The notes: generated by a model from the letters alone, not told the origin. A stretch of 64,000 nt of DNA from Terrabacter sp. Ter38 (GCF_024519435.1 NZ_JALJRZ010000010.1:1-64000); one strand, 5' to 3'; counted from the stretch's first letter, positions 34,879 to 45,403 are shown. A program made the numbers and translations.

Positions 34879-35478
34879 GTGTACGAAGGCGCGGTGCAGG
34901 ACCTGATCGACGAGCTCGGACGACTCCCCGGAGTCGGTCCCAAGAGCGCCCAGCGCATCGCCTTCCACCTGCTCCAGACCGACTCCGACGACGTGACCCG
35001 GCTCGTCACGGCGCTCACCGAGGTCAAGGCCCGGGTCCGCTTCTGCGAGCAGTGCGGCAACGTCGCCGAGGCCGAGCGGTGCCGCATCTGCGCCGACCCG
35101 CGTCGCGACCAGACGGCGATCTGCGTCGTCGAGGAGCCCAAGGACGTCGTCGCCATCGAGCGCACCCGCGAGTTCCGTGGCACCTACCACGTGCTCGGCG
35201 GTGCGATCAGCCCCATCGACGGCATCGGTCCCGACGACCTGCGGGTGCGTGAGCTCATGGTGCGCCTGGCCTCCGGCGAGGTGCAGGAGGTCATCATCGC
35301 GACCGACCCCAACCTCGAGGGCGAGGCCACGGCCACCTACCTCAGCCGGCTTCTGCGCGACGTCGGCCTCACCGTGACCCGCCTCGCGTCGGGCCTGCCC
35401 GTCGGCGGCGACCTCGAGTACGCCGACGAGGTGACCCTCGGGCGGGCCTTCGAGGGCCGCCGCCGCGTCGACGCCTGA
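34879..35478 (+). CDS. recR: Recombination mediator RecR
   Basis: 199 aa, normal length, GTG start. The N-terminal HhH ([20 protein letters not shown]), four-Cys zinc finger ([19 protein letters not shown]) and Toprim domain ([29 protein letters not shown]) are all present. It works with RecO/RecF in RecA loading at gaps. The usual partner ybaB is absent upstream, and 4.3 kb of unrelated genes separate it from dnaX. Confidence 0.95.
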   Translation: MYEGAVQDLIDELGRLPGVGPKSAQRIAFHLLQTDSDDVTRLVTALTEVKARVRFCEQCGNVAEAERCRICADPRRDQTAICVVEEPKDVVAIERTREFRGTYHVLGGAISPIDGIGPDDLRVRELMVRLASGEVQEVIIATDPNLEGEATATYLSRLLRDVGLTVTRLASGLPVGGDLEYADEVTLGRAFEGRRRVDA

Positions 35479-35507
35479 CCGACCCGGTCGAACGACCGGA
35501 CGAGGAC

Positions 35508-35601
35508 GTATGCCGTCCCGCTCACTCGAGTGGACGAGGGTGGGAGCTGGCGGCCCGGGGTCACCGGGGTCCACCGAGCGCGACCGGGGGACACGGCATA
35601 C
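35508..35601. repeat. Imperfect inverted pair of GTATGCCG motifs
   Basis: GTATGCCGTC at 35508-35517 and its reverse complement CGGCATAC at 35594-35601 lie 76 bp apart, in the gap between recR and the DUF5063 gene. The arms are short and the spacer long, so a terminator is less certain here than at the tight pairs. Confidence 0.55.
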
Positions 35602-35616
35602 GGCATGCTGGGGACC

Positions 35617-36204
35617 ATGACTGACGAGCCGCAGGACGAGGGCCGCCCGGATCAGGTCGACGACCTGTCGGGCCTGGCCGACCTGACCGCCGCGGAGGCG
35701 AGCGCCTTCCTCACCTCCGTCACGGAGGTCGCGTCAGGCAGCTCCCCCGAGACCGCGCTCCCGCTGATGACCCTCGCCCTGTCGCAGGTGCTCGTCGCCG
35801 GGGCGCGGCTCGGCGCCATCCAAGACGTCGTGCCCGAGGAGCGCTTCGAGCCGGATGCGGCCGACGACGACGCGGACCCGCTGCGCACGGGCCTCGCCAA
35901 CGTCTTCGTCGGCATCGACGACTACGTCTACGTCATCGACCCGATCACCTCCTCCGACCGCGCCGACGGGTCGATCACCAACGACCTCGTCGACGTGGCG
36001 GTGTCGCTGAGCCATGGGCTCAAGCACTACGCCGCCGGTCGGAGGCTCGAGGCGCTGTGGTGGTGGCAGTTCGGCTACCTGTCCAACTGGGGCGACCGGG
36101 GGATGACGGCGCTCCGGTCACTCCACTCGATCCTCGCCCACCTGCGGCTCGACGCCGACGAGGAGGCCGTGGGCGAGGCGGAGTTCGACGCGCTGCACCC
36201 GTAG
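35617..36204 (+). CDS. DUF5063 family protein
   Basis: 195 aa, acidic and soluble. SSPETALPLMTLALSQVLVA, IDDYVYVIDPI, SLSHGLKHYAAGRRLEALWW and WQFGYLSNWGDRGMTALRSL are the family's conserved stretches. The gene is regularly found between recR and lysC in actinobacteria, as here. The function is unknown. ATG 35605 is an alternative start. Confidence 0.87.
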   Translation: MTDEPQDEGRPDQVDDLSGLADLTAAEASAFLTSVTEVASGSSPETALPLMTLALSQVLVAGARLGAIQDVVPEERFEPDAADDDADPLRTGLANVFVGIDDYVYVIDPITSSDRADGSITNDLVDVAVSLSHGLKHYAAGRRLEALWWWQFGYLSNWGDRGMTALRSLHSILAHLRLDADEEAVGEAEFDALHP

Positions 36205-36334
36205 CCCGCGCAAGAACGTTCGGGGCACGGGACGAATCGGCGCACATCTCACCATCGCGACGGCCCGCTGGACGTCCTGCGAGCCCGCCTAGACTCGGAG
36301 CCGCCGCAGACCACCGAGGAGATCCGGAGCCAGT

Positions 36335-37606
<1,272 letters not shown>

Positions 37607-37645
37607 GCGCGCCGACGGGCCCGATCGCGGCTAGTTTCGGGAGGC

Positions 37646-38749
37646 ATGAGACTCCCGACGCGATCCGTCCTGCTCGCAGCCGCCACCACCGCGCTCGTCG
37701 CCTCCGCGACCACTGCGTATGCCGTGTCGCCCGGTGCCGTGGGACGTGACGCTCCCACGAAGGCCGGGGCGACGGCATACGGCTGGACGGTCACGCCCAC
37801 CGGAACGACCGAGCGCTTGCGCGGCCTGGCGCCCGTCTCACGCGACGTGGCGTGGGTGAGCGGCTCGAACGGCACCGTGCTGCGCACCACCGACGGCGGC
37901 AGGACGTGGACCGACGTCAGCCCGCAGGGACTGGGCACCGCGGTGCTGCAGTTCCGCGACATCGAGGCCTTCGACGCGCGGCACGCCGTCATCCTCTCGA
38001 TCGGGGAGGGTGAGGACTCGCGCATCCTCGTCACCGACGACGGCGGCGCGACCTGGACCGAGAGCTTCCGCAACACCGACCCGGCCGCCTTCTACGACTG
38101 CATGGCGTTCAGCTCGCCGCGCCGCGGTCTCGCGATGAGCGACCCGGTCGACGGGAGGTTCCGGCTCGTCGAGACCTCCGACGGCGGCCGTTCGTGGACG
38201 CCCGTCGAGGCGGCCGGGATGCTGGCCGCGCAGACGGGCGAGTTCGCCTTCGCGGCGTCGGGGACCTGCCTCGCGGCGGGCGTCGGCGGTCGCACCTACC
38301 TCGTGAGCGGCGGGGTCCACCCGGCGCGCGTCTTCACCTCCGCAGACCACGGACACACGTGGACCGTCGCCGACAGCCCGGTGGCCGGTGGCGCGTCGGC
38401 CGGCATCTTCTCCGTGAGCTTCCGGGACGCCCGGCGCGGCGTCATCGTCGGCGGCGACTTCGCCGCCCCGACCGGCGCCGTCGACAACGCGGCGTGGACC
38501 TCCGACGGCGGCCGCACGTGGACGAAGTCGTCGACCAATCCGTCGGGCTACCGGTCAGGGTCGGCGTGGGTGCCGCACACGGCACGCACCGTGCTGGCGG
38601 TGGGCCCGTCGGGCTCCGACGTCTCGACCGACGGTGGCCGCACGTGGTCGACGTTCGACACCGGCAGCTTCGACTCCGTCGAGTGCACGCACGACGGCGC
38701 CTGCTGGGCGTCCGGCGAGCAGGGCCGGGTCGGCGTCCTCACCCGCTGA
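37646..38749 (+). CDS. Secreted BNR/Asp-box beta-propeller protein
   Basis: 367 aa with a Sec signal peptide (about residues 1-26, ending TTAYAVS). At least six Asp-box repeats (RTTDGGRTWTDV, VTDDGGATWTES, ETSDGGRSWTPV, TSADHGHTWTVA, WTSDGGRTWTKS, VSTDGGRTWSTF) predict a beta-propeller like the Ycf48/HCF136 or sialidase folds. No sialidase active-site arginine triad is recognisable, so hydrolase activity is not supported. Two GTATGCCG motifs lie within the first 50 codons. Confidence 0.85.
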   Translation: MRLPTRSVLLAAATTALVASATTAYAVSPGAVGRDAPTKAGATAYGWTVTPTGTTERLRGLAPVSRDVAWVSGSNGTVLRTTDGGRTWTDVSPQGLGTAVLQFRDIEAFDARHAVILSIGEGEDSRILVTDDGGATWTESFRNTDPAAFYDCMAFSSPRRGLAMSDPVDGRFRLVETSDGGRSWTPVEAAGMLAAQTGEFAFAASGTCLAAGVGGRTYLVSGGVHPARVFTSADHGHTWTVADSPVAGGASAGIFSVSFRDARRGVIVGGDFAAPTGAVDNAAWTSDGGRTWTKSSTNPSGYRSGSAWVPHTARTVLAVGPSGSDVSTDGGRTWSTFDTGSFDSVECTHDGACWASGEQGRVGVLTR

Positions 38750-38891
38750 CGCAGCGCGCGCCGGGCCATCGCGTGGGTCTGGTCGGTGGTCCGGCGGCCC
38801 GGGCGGCGCCGAAAGGCACAGGTTCGCGTCAGGGACCCGTGGGTATGGTCGAAGAGGTAGCGCGACAACCACCTACTCGGGGCGATAGGTA

Positions 38892-39113
38892 ATGACTGAC
38901 GTGACCCCTCACGAATCACATCTGCAGAGCGACGGCTCGGTCTTCCCGCCCGTCACGCCCGACCCCCCTCCGCCGCCCGGTCACGCGGAGATCAAGGTGC
39001 CCGACATCGTGCCGGTCGCCTCCCCGGACGGTCCCGACACCGAGGTGTCGAGCCGCGAGACGACGGACGCGACCTCCGAGGTCGCGGGCGTGCGGCCCGA
39101 CCCCGCGGACTGA
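38892..39113 (+). CDS. Small proline-rich hypothetical protein
   Basis: 73 aa, acidic and probably disordered, with a polyproline run (TPDPPPPPGHAEIKVPDIVP). No family is recognised and there is no clear Shine-Dalgarno. It is kept because it fills an otherwise empty gap with codon usage like its neighbours, but it may not be expressed. Confidence 0.45.
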   Translation: MTDVTPHESHLQSDGSVFPPVTPDPPPPPGHAEIKVPDIVPVASPDGPDTEVSSRETTDATSEVAGVRPDPAD

Positions 39114-39212
39114 GCAGCACCCGTCCGCCCACCACGCCGAGCCGCGCAGCACTGCGGCGCGGCGTGGTGGGGGTGCGGTTGGGGCTCGACCCGGTGCGGG
39201 TATCTCCTCGGT

Positions 39213-40247
39213 GTGAGACTGCGCCGGAGCACCATGGACAAGCCCGGGATCCGTCGCGTGCGACGGGGCAAGGGCTTCAGCTACGTCGACGCCGACGGCA
39301 GGGCCGTCGACCCCGAGACGCGCGAACGGGTCACCGCACTCGTCATCCCACCTGCCTGGCAGGACGTCTGGATCAGCCCGCACCCGAACGGCCACATCCA
39401 GGCCGTCGGCACCGACGACGCGGGGCGGCGTCAGTACCTCTACCACGACGCCTGGCACGAGGCGCGCGGCCGCGAGAAGCACGACCGCGTCATCGTGCTC
39501 GCCCGCAAGCTGCCGGCAGCCCGCAAGCAGATCGCCGCCGACCTGCGCACCAACGGCCTGACGAGGAAGCGTGTCACCGCTGCCGGCCTGCGGATGCTCG
39601 ACGCCGGGCTCTTCCGCAGCGGCGGAGAGGAGTACGAGGCCGAGCACGGCTCGCACGGCGTCGCGACGCTGCTCCGCTCCCATGTCACGGTGAGCGGTGA
39701 GGACGTCACCTTCGAGTTCCCGGCAAAGTCCGGCGTCACCCGCGAGGCCGTCATGACCGACCAGCTGTTGGCACGGATCGTGTTGTCCCTCAAGCGAAGT
39801 GGCTATCCGGGTGAGCGCCTGCTGGCCTACCGCGACACGAACGGCTGGCACGAGCTGCGCTCGAGCGACCTCAACGTCGCGTTCAAGGAGCTCGTCGGTG
39901 AGGAGTACACCGTCAAGGACCTCCGCACCTGGGCGGCCACGGTGACGGCCGCCGTCGCACTCGCACGGACCGGCCCCGTCGACTCCGAGCGCGAGCTCAA
40001 GCGCGCCGAGAAGGACGCGATGAAGGTCGTCTCCGAACACCTCGGCAACACACCCGCGGTCGCCCGCAGCTCGTATGTCGACCCCCGCGTCCTCGACGAG
40101 TACGCCGTCGGCCGCACCATCGCACGCAGCCTCTCGCGCCTGACCAAGGCCGACCGCACGCGCCTCGAGCGCGGCGAGCTCGTGCGGGTGCGCGACCGCG
40201 ACGCGCTCGAGCGGGCCGTCATGCGGCTCGTCAAGGGCGCTGCCTGA
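39213..40247 (+). CDS. Type IB DNA topoisomerase
   Basis: 344 aa, GTG start; ATG 39234 is an alternative. It belongs to the poxvirus-like bacterial branch. GIRRVRRGKGFSYVDADGR and IPPAWQDVWISPHPNGHIQA are the N-terminal DNA clamp. The catalytic domain holds KDLRTWAATVTAA (Arg) and the nucleophilic tyrosine in NTPAVARSSYVDP. It relaxes supercoils through a 3'-phosphotyrosine. Such genes are scattered among actinobacteria. A strong terminator follows. Confidence 0.92.
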   Translation: MRLRRSTMDKPGIRRVRRGKGFSYVDADGRAVDPETRERVTALVIPPAWQDVWISPHPNGHIQAVGTDDAGRRQYLYHDAWHEARGREKHDRVIVLARKLPAARKQIAADLRTNGLTRKRVTAAGLRMLDAGLFRSGGEEYEAEHGSHGVATLLRSHVTVSGEDVTFEFPAKSGVTREAVMTDQLLARIVLSLKRSGYPGERLLAYRDTNGWHELRSSDLNVAFKELVGEEYTVKDLRTWAATVTAAVALARTGPVDSERELKRAEKDAMKVVSEHLGNTPAVARSSYVDPRVLDEYAVGRTIARSLSRLTKADRTRLERGELVRVRDRDALERAVMRLVKGAA

Positions 40248-40273
40248 GGCTGCTTGAGGCAGGTCCGAAAGCA

Positions 40274-40322
40274 CGTATGCCGTCGGGTTCCCTTCAATGC
40301 GAAGGGAACCCGACGGCATACG
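40274..40322. terminator. Bidirectional terminator built from paired GTATGCCGTC motifs
   Basis: Perfect 22-bp inverted repeat with an AATGC loop, the longest hairpin in the window. The outer ten bases of each arm are the decamer; the inner part (GGGTTCCCTTC) differs from the other hairpins. It sits between the convergent topoisomerase and PNPOx-like genes. Confidence 0.88.
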
Positions 40323-40336
40323 ACCGTCTCAGGCGG

Positions 40337-40825
40337 TCAGAGGTCGACGACCTCGTTGTCGCCCTCGATGCGCTCGCCGGTCACCTTCGCCTTGACGAAG
40401 TTGGCGATCTGCGTGACCTTGGCGCCGGGGGAGTCCCAGTACTCGGCCGAGTCCGCGCTCACCTTGATGATGATGTTGTTGGGGTTCTCCGGCCCGCCCT
40501 CGAGCCAGGCTCCCGTGAAGGAGTTCCACAGCTCGGCGAGCTTGGCGCTGTCGTCGACGATGGTCGCCGTGCCGGACAGCGACACCCACGAGCTGTTCGA
40601 GCTGTAGGCGACGTTGACGCGCGCCGGGGACTGCGTGGCGATGTCGCGCGCCTTGTGGCTGTCGCGCTCGGCGACGAAGAGCACGTCACCGTCGAACTCG
40701 ACCTCCTGCGTCGCCATCGGGTGGCTCACGAGGACCCCGTTGGAGTCCGCGTGCGTCAGCATCGCGATCCGGATGTCCTTGATCAGGTCGGCGACCTTCC
40801 GGGTGCCGTCGTCGTGCTCGCTCAT
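40337..40825 (-). CDS. PNPOx-fold general stress protein
   Basis: 162 aa. Split-barrel flavin-binding fold of the general-stress-protein-26 type: VADLIKDIRIAMLTHADSNG, LVSHPMATQEVEFDGDVLFV, NVAYSSNSSWVSLSGTATIV. F420- or FMN-linked activity is possible, but no cofactor-specific residue is clear. A run of ATGA-like overlap with other genes is absent; the gene stands alone. Confidence 0.85.
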   Translation of the reverse strand: MSEHDDGTRKVADLIKDIRIAMLTHADSNGVLVSHPMATQEVEFDGDVLFVAERDSHKARDIATQSPARVNVAYSSNSSWVSLSGTATIVDDSAKLAELWNSFTGAWLEGGPENPNNIIIKVSADSAEYWDSPGAKVTQIANFVKAKVTGERIEGDNEVVDL

Positions 40826-40931
40826 CGCGTTCTCCTCGTCGTCGGGGTCTGTGACGCTGTCCCTGGCGACGTACCCGATGCCCTCGAGCCCTACTCGTCC
40901 TGTCGAGGGTTGGCCGGACGGTGGCCAGGGC

Positions 40932-42401
40932 TCAGGCCGTGGAGGGCTCCGTCTGGGCGACGTCGGCGGACTCGGCGTCCGACGAGCCGCCGTGGGCGAC
41001 GTCCTCGGCCCGTGTGTGGGGCATGAGCAGTCCGGCCGCGACGGTGACGAGAGCGACCACCACGACGGCGAGGAAGACGGCCGTCGAGCCGGCCTGCACC
41101 GCCTCGCTCGACGCCTCGCCACCATGGGAGGCGATGACGGCGTTCGCGATGGCGCCGAAGATCGCGACGCCCACGGCGCTGCCGACCGATCGCATGAACA
41201 TGTTCGTCCCCGTGACGACGGCACGCTCGTTCCACGGCACCGAGGCCTGCGCCGCGATGAGCGTCGGCGTGGCGACGAGACCGAGGCCGAAGCCCACGAC
41301 GAGGCACGAGGCGGCCGTGGCCCAGACGTTCGGGGTGGCCGAGGTGAGCCACAGGGCGAGGGCGCCCAGGGTCGCGATGACGAGGCCGATGAGGGCCGTC
41401 GGGCGGAAGCCGATGCGCATGTAGAGCCGACCCGACTGCGAGGCCGAGATCGGCCAGCCGATGGTGAGGGCGGCGACGGCGAGTCCGGCCACGATGGGGG
41501 TGGCCCCGGTCGAGCGCTCGAGGAAGGTCGGCACGTAGGAGGTCAGCCCGACGAGCACTGCGCCGACGCCGATGCCGATGAGGCACGTCGCGACGATGAG
41601 CCGACGGGTCAGCACCTCCAGCGGCAGGATCGGCTCCGCCGCCTGCCGCTCGATGAGACCGAAGACGAGGAGGAGCACCGCGCCGAGGGCGAAGGAGCCG
41701 ACGCTCTGCCACGAGCTCCACGCCCAGGCTTGACCGCCCTCGAGGACGGCGAGGATGAGCAGGGTCAGGGCGACCGTGAGGACGGCGGCCCCGGCGTAGT
41801 CGATGCGGTGCCGGCGACGCTCGACGGACTCGTGGTAGGTGCGCCAGATCATGCCGGCGGCGAGCAGGCAGAACGGGATGTTGACGAAGAAGATCCAGCG
41901 CCACGAGGCGAACTGGGAGAAGACGCCACCGAGCGTCGGGCCGACGACGGACGACACGGCCCAGACGCTCGCGATGTAGCCCTGCGTCTTGGCCCGCTCG
42001 GCCACGGTGTAGATGTCAGCGGCGATCGTCGTCGTCATCGGCAGGACCGCTCCGGCGCCGAGCCCCTGCAGTGCTCGCATGACGATGAGTGAACCCATGT
42101 CCCAGGCGAACCCGCAGAGGATGCTGCCGATCAGGAAGAGACCGATGCCGACGAGGATGACCGGCTTGCGCCCGACCGTGTCGGCGAGCTTGGCGTACAC
42201 CGGGACCGACACCGCCTGCGCCAGCAGGTAGACGGAGAACAGCCACGGGAACTGGGTCAGCCCGCCGAGGTCCGCGACGATGGAGGGGACCGCCGTGGCC
42301 AGGATCGTGGAGTCGAGCGCGATGAGCGACGTCGACAGCATGAGGGCGATGAGGACGGGCCCGCGTTCCGAGCGAAATCCGAGGGTGGACGAGGTCGACA
42401 C
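40932..42401 (-). CDS. DHA2-type MFS multidrug exporter
   Basis: 489 aa, about 14 helices. Motif D1 is STSLIALDSTILATAVPSIV, motif A is AKLADTVGRKPVILVGIGLF, and motif C is AVSSVVGPTLGGVFSQFASW. This is the antiporter subfamily that exports drugs with protons. The GTG at 42401 is chosen for its CAGGAG site; longer readings add an unconserved Arg-rich stretch. The acidic C-terminal tail (GGSSDAESADVAQTEPSTA) is cytoplasmic. Confidence 0.9.
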   Translation of the reverse strand: MSTSSTLGFRSERGPVLIALMLSTSLIALDSTILATAVPSIVADLGGLTQFPWLFSVYLLAQAVSVPVYAKLADTVGRKPVILVGIGLFLIGSILCGFAWDMGSLIVMRALQGLGAGAVLPMTTTIAADIYTVAERAKTQGYIASVWAVSSVVGPTLGGVFSQFASWRWIFFVNIPFCLLAAGMIWRTYHESVERRRHRIDYAGAAVLTVALTLLILAVLEGGQAWAWSSWQSVGSFALGAVLLLVFGLIERQAAEPILPLEVLTRRLIVATCLIGIGVGAVLVGLTSYVPTFLERSTGATPIVAGLAVAALTIGWPISASQSGRLYMRIGFRPTALIGLVIATLGALALWLTSATPNVWATAASCLVVGFGLGLVATPTLIAAQASVPWNERAVVTGTNMFMRSVGSAVGVAIFGAIANAVIASHGGEASSEAVQAGSTAVFLAVVVVALVTVAAGLLMPHTRAEDVAHGGSSDAESADVAQTEPSTA

Positions 42402-42536
42402 GATGCTCCTGCCGGTTGGGGCGACAAAGATGGACAACGCACACGACCTCCGTTCATTCCCCGGGTCCGGCATCCGGGCCCCTCCGCGCGTGCGTCGGGC
42501 GACGCTCCGCCACACTGGTGACGCGGAGCAACGGGC

Positions 42537-42600
42537 GTATGCCGTCCGGTGCGGTCGGCGTCACCCGGCGTCATGAGCGGTTCCGGGCGACACGGCATAC
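42537..42600. repeat. Imperfect inverted pair of GTATGCCG motifs
   Basis: GTATGCCGTC (42537-42546) and CGGCATAC (42593-42600) flank 46 bp in the 230-bp gap between the divergent MFS and ligase genes. As the genes diverge, a terminator would be unexpected; the pair may serve another purpose. Confidence 0.55.
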
Positions 42601-42632
42601 GTCCTCGGTCGGGCTTCGGAAGGAGTGCCACG

Positions 42633-43751
42633 GTGCGGACCCTCGGTGTCGAGGAGGAGATGCTGCTCGTCGACGTCCATGACGGTCGCCCCCGGTCGGT
42701 CTCGGGGCAGCTGCTCGTGCATGCCGCGAGACGGCATGCCGAGGAGGCGGTCGACGGTGTGCACGGTGCCGTCGAGGGGGAGTTCCAGCAGCAGCAGATC
42801 GAGACGCACACGCCACCCACCGCCGACCTCGACACGCTGCGCCGGGAGGTGCGGCACTGGCGTGCAGAAGCCGGCGCAGCGGCCAACGGGACCGGCTCGA
42901 GCGTGGCCGCGCTCGCCACCTCGCCGCTGCCGGTCCGCCCGGTCCCCGTCGTGTCGCGGAGGTATGCGTGGCTCCAGGAGCGCTACCGGCTGACCGCCCG
43001 TGAGCACCTGGTCTGCGGCTGCCACGTGCACGTGTCGGTCGCCGGCGACGAGGAGGGTGTGGGCGTCCTCGACCGCATCCGCGTCTGGCTGCCCGCCCTG
43101 CTCGCGCTCAGCGCCAACTCGCCCTACTGGAACGGCCAGGACTCGGGCTTCGCGAGCTACCGGAGCCAGGCTCTGGCGCGGTGGCCGTCGTGGGGTCCGA
43201 CCGGGCGCTTCGGATCGGCGGACGCCTACCACCGGCTCGTGCGCGACATGGTGCTGTCGACCGTGGTCCTCGACGAGGGGATGGTCTACTTCGTCGCCCG
43301 TCTCGCCCAGCACTACCCGACGGTGGAGGTCCGGGCCGCCGACGTGTGCTTCACCGTCGAGCAGGCCGTCGTCGTCGCGGCGCTGTGCCGGGGCCTCGTC
43401 GAGACGGCGGCGCAGGACTGGGCGCTGGACCGGCCGGCGCCGGACGTGGCGACGCCGATGCTCCGGCTCGCGACGTGGCAGGCTGGGCGTGAGGGCCTCG
43501 AGGGACGCCTGCTCGACTGGCGCACCGGTCTGCCCGTGCCGTGCTGGACGGCGCTCGAGTCGCTGCTCGACCACGTCGGCCCAGCGCTGGAGGCAGCGGG
43601 CGACCTCGCCGTCGTGCAGGAGGGACTCGCACGAGTGCGGGAGGAGGGCAACGGGGCCGTCCGGCAGCGGGCGACGCTCGCGCGCACGGGTCGGCTCGCC
43701 GACGTCGTCGCCGAGGCGGTCCGCGAGACGGCCCTGGACGACGTCCCGTGA
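42633..43751 (+). CDS. YbdK-family carboxylate-amine ligase (glutamate-cysteine ligase type 2)
   Basis: 372 aa, GTG start with GGAAGGAG upstream. The fold signature opens with RTLGVEEEMLLVD. VCGCHVHVSV, LLALSANSPYWNGQDSGFAS, YRSQALARWP and EVRAADVCFTVEQAV follow. YbdK shows weak glutamate-cysteine ligase activity in vitro; the true substrate is unsettled. It could supply gamma-glutamyl-cysteine for the EgtB reaction 15 kb away, but that is speculation. Confidence 0.87.
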   Translation: MRTLGVEEEMLLVDVHDGRPRSVSGQLLVHAARRHAEEAVDGVHGAVEGEFQQQQIETHTPPTADLDTLRREVRHWRAEAGAAANGTGSSVAALATSPLPVRPVPVVSRRYAWLQERYRLTAREHLVCGCHVHVSVAGDEEGVGVLDRIRVWLPALLALSANSPYWNGQDSGFASYRSQALARWPSWGPTGRFGSADAYHRLVRDMVLSTVVLDEGMVYFVARLAQHYPTVEVRAADVCFTVEQAVVVAALCRGLVETAAQDWALDRPAPDVATPMLRLATWQAGREGLEGRLLDWRTGLPVPCWTALESLLDHVGPALEAAGDLAVVQEGLARVREEGNGAVRQRATLARTGRLADVVAEAVRETALDDVP

Positions 43752-43789
43752 CGCTCCCGTCGGGCGTCGGTCGGGTGTCGGAGCCGAGG

Positions 43790-44239
43790 TCAGTCGGGCG
43801 TCGGGAAGCGCTCGTCGTCGTCCGGCCCCGCGAAGACCCGACGTTCGATCGCCAGGTGGACGACCACGTAGCCGACGCCGGACAGCGTCCCGACGACGGC
43901 GACGACTGCGGTGATGCCACCGACGATGTCGGCGACCAGTGCGCCCAGGGTGCCGGCCACGATTCCGTTGACGACCATGAGGAAGAACGCGGTGCTGCCG
44001 ATGACGTGCAGCACGAGGTGGCGTCGGTGGCCCCGCGAGTACGTCTGAAGGAGCCCGCGGGTGTCGTCGTGGACCGAGGCCGTCAGGTAGGGCGCGAGCT
44101 CGGGGCCAGGACGACGAGGAAGGCCGACACGACAGTGAGGTAGATCGTGATCCGGCTCATGATCTCCGACCACGTCATGGAGCGGGTGCCGAGCAGGCTC
44201 CAGTGCTCTGTCGACAGGTAGACGGGGAGGCCGGGTGTC
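43790..44239 (-). pseudogene. Decayed membrane-protein gene
   Basis: Two reading frames belong to one ancestral gene. Near 44230 to 44105 one frame reads VYLSTEHWSLLGTRSMTWSE and then ITIYLTVVSAFLVVLA. From about 44105 the other frame continues with ELAPYLTASVHDDTRGLLQT and two further hydrophobic segments to the stop. The junction shifts frame and appears to lack several helices found in intact relatives. No in-frame start remains. It is interpreted as an internal deletion. Confidence 0.7.
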
Positions 44240-44285
44240 GTCGAGTCGCGCAGGCGGCGTGGGGGTTGGCTGTCAGGATGTCTGG

Positions 44286-44801
44286 ATGACGTGGACCGCC
44301 CCTGAGGTGTCGTTGCCGAGGTTCGAGCCGGTGGGCGACGAGCGGACCCTGCTCGAGGCCCGGCTCGCCTGGCGTCGCGCCCTGCTGCTCGACAAGTGCG
44401 CCGGTCTGACCGGAGAGCAGCTCGCTCAGCGCTCGGTCCCGCCGTCGAACCTGTCGTTGCTCGGGCTGGTCCGGCACATGGCCAAGGTCGAGCGCGGGTG
44501 GTTCCGCGAGTTCATCGGCGGGGAGGACCTCGAGCCGATGTACGACCCCGCGCTCGGGCACGACGCCGACTTCGAGGACCTCGACCCCGCACGGGCGCAG
44601 ACCGACTACGAGCGGCTGGTGGCGGAGTGCCGGCTCGCAGAGGCGGCGCTCGCGACGGTCTCCCTTGACGACGTCTTCACCGCCGAGGGGGTGACGTGGT
44701 CCGTGCGGGCGGTCGTGGGTCACATGATCTCGGAGTACGCCCAGCACAACGGACACGCCGACCTGCTGCGCGAGTGCATCGACGGCCGGACGAACCGGTA
44801 G
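44286..44801 (+). CDS. DinB-fold protein (DUF664)
   Basis: 171 aa. The four-helix DinB/YfiT-like fold is shown by LLLDKCAGLTGEQLAQRSVP, SLLGLVRHMAKVERGWFREF and SVRAVVGHMISEYAQHNGHA. Three histidines at the usual metal positions (RHM, GHM, GHA) are intact. Many such proteins are thiol-dependent (mycothiol or bacillithiol) transferases; the substrate here is unknown. Its 3' third is duplicated 0.57 kb downstream. Confidence 0.88.
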   Translation: MTWTAPEVSLPRFEPVGDERTLLEARLAWRRALLLDKCAGLTGEQLAQRSVPPSNLSLLGLVRHMAKVERGWFREFIGGEDLEPMYDPALGHDADFEDLDPARAQTDYERLVAECRLAEAALATVSLDDVFTAEGVTWSVRAVVGHMISEYAQHNGHADLLRECIDGRTNR

Positions 44802-44889
44802 AGGTCGACACCGCTCACGACTCACCCTTGACGCCCCCCTGGATGGCTGGAGGAGGATTCGGGTGAACCGTCCGGTCCCAGGAGGAGAA

Positions 44890-45141
44890 ATGTCCGATCA
44901 CACGATCGCGTCCGACCACGAGCACGTTCCTGACGACGGCTGCGAGACCGTCGAGCACGGAGACCACCTCGACCACGTCCACGGCACCGAACGTCACGCC
45001 GAGCAGGCGGTCCACACCGACCATGGCCACGTCCACGCCGAGGGTGACGGTTGCGAGACGGTCCAGCATGGCAACCACGTGGATCACCTGCACGATGGGC
45101 ATCGCCACTACCAGCACGGCGCCCACGTCGTCGAACACTGA
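44890..45141 (+). CDS. Small histidine-rich, probable metal-binding protein
   Basis: 83 aa with about 20 histidines and many acidic residues. It has two internal repeats: DDGCETVEHGDHLDHVHG and EGDGCETVQHGNHVDHLHDG, each with one Cys. A strong AGGAGG site precedes the ATG. Related small actinobacterial proteins are sometimes annotated as zinc-transporter permeases, but there is no membrane segment here, so storage or chaperoning of zinc or nickel is more plausible. It lies between the DinB gene and a broken copy of that gene's 3' end. Confidence 0.8.
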   Translation: MSDHTIASDHEHVPDDGCETVEHGDHLDHVHGTERHAEQAVHTDHGHVHAEGDGCETVQHGNHVDHLHDGHRHYQHGAHVVEH

Positions 45142-45154
45142 GACCCCACATCTG

Positions 45155-45362
45155 CCGCACAGGCGCAGACCGACTACGAGCGGCTGGTGGCGGAGTGCCG
45201 GTTCGCAGAGGCGGCGCTCGCGACGGTCTCCCTGGACGACATCATCACCACCGAGGGCGGGACGTGCGGGCCGTGGTGGGCCACATGATCTCGGAGCACG
45301 CCCAGCACAGCGGGCACGCTGACCTCCTGCGCGAGTGCCTCGACGGCCGGACGGGCCGGTAA
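45155..45362 (+). pseudogene. Duplicated 3' fragment of the DinB-fold gene
   Basis: This is nearly identical to 44587-44801 of the upstream DinB gene, from the QTDYERLVAECR segment to the end. A 7-bp deletion (TGGTCCG missing near 45264) breaks the frame, and no start or N-terminal half exists. The duplication brackets the His-rich gene as a direct repeat. Confidence 0.85.
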
Positions 45363-45403
45363 GGGCTCGACGGCGGCCGGAGTGGACCCGGTTCTCCTGG
45401 GCC

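Noticed and set aside
45051-45362. 103-aa reading frame that seems to encode a DinB C-terminus
   Set aside because: It starts inside the His-rich gene in another frame and joins the duplicated DinB fragment only because of the 7-bp deletion. It is not a plausible gene.
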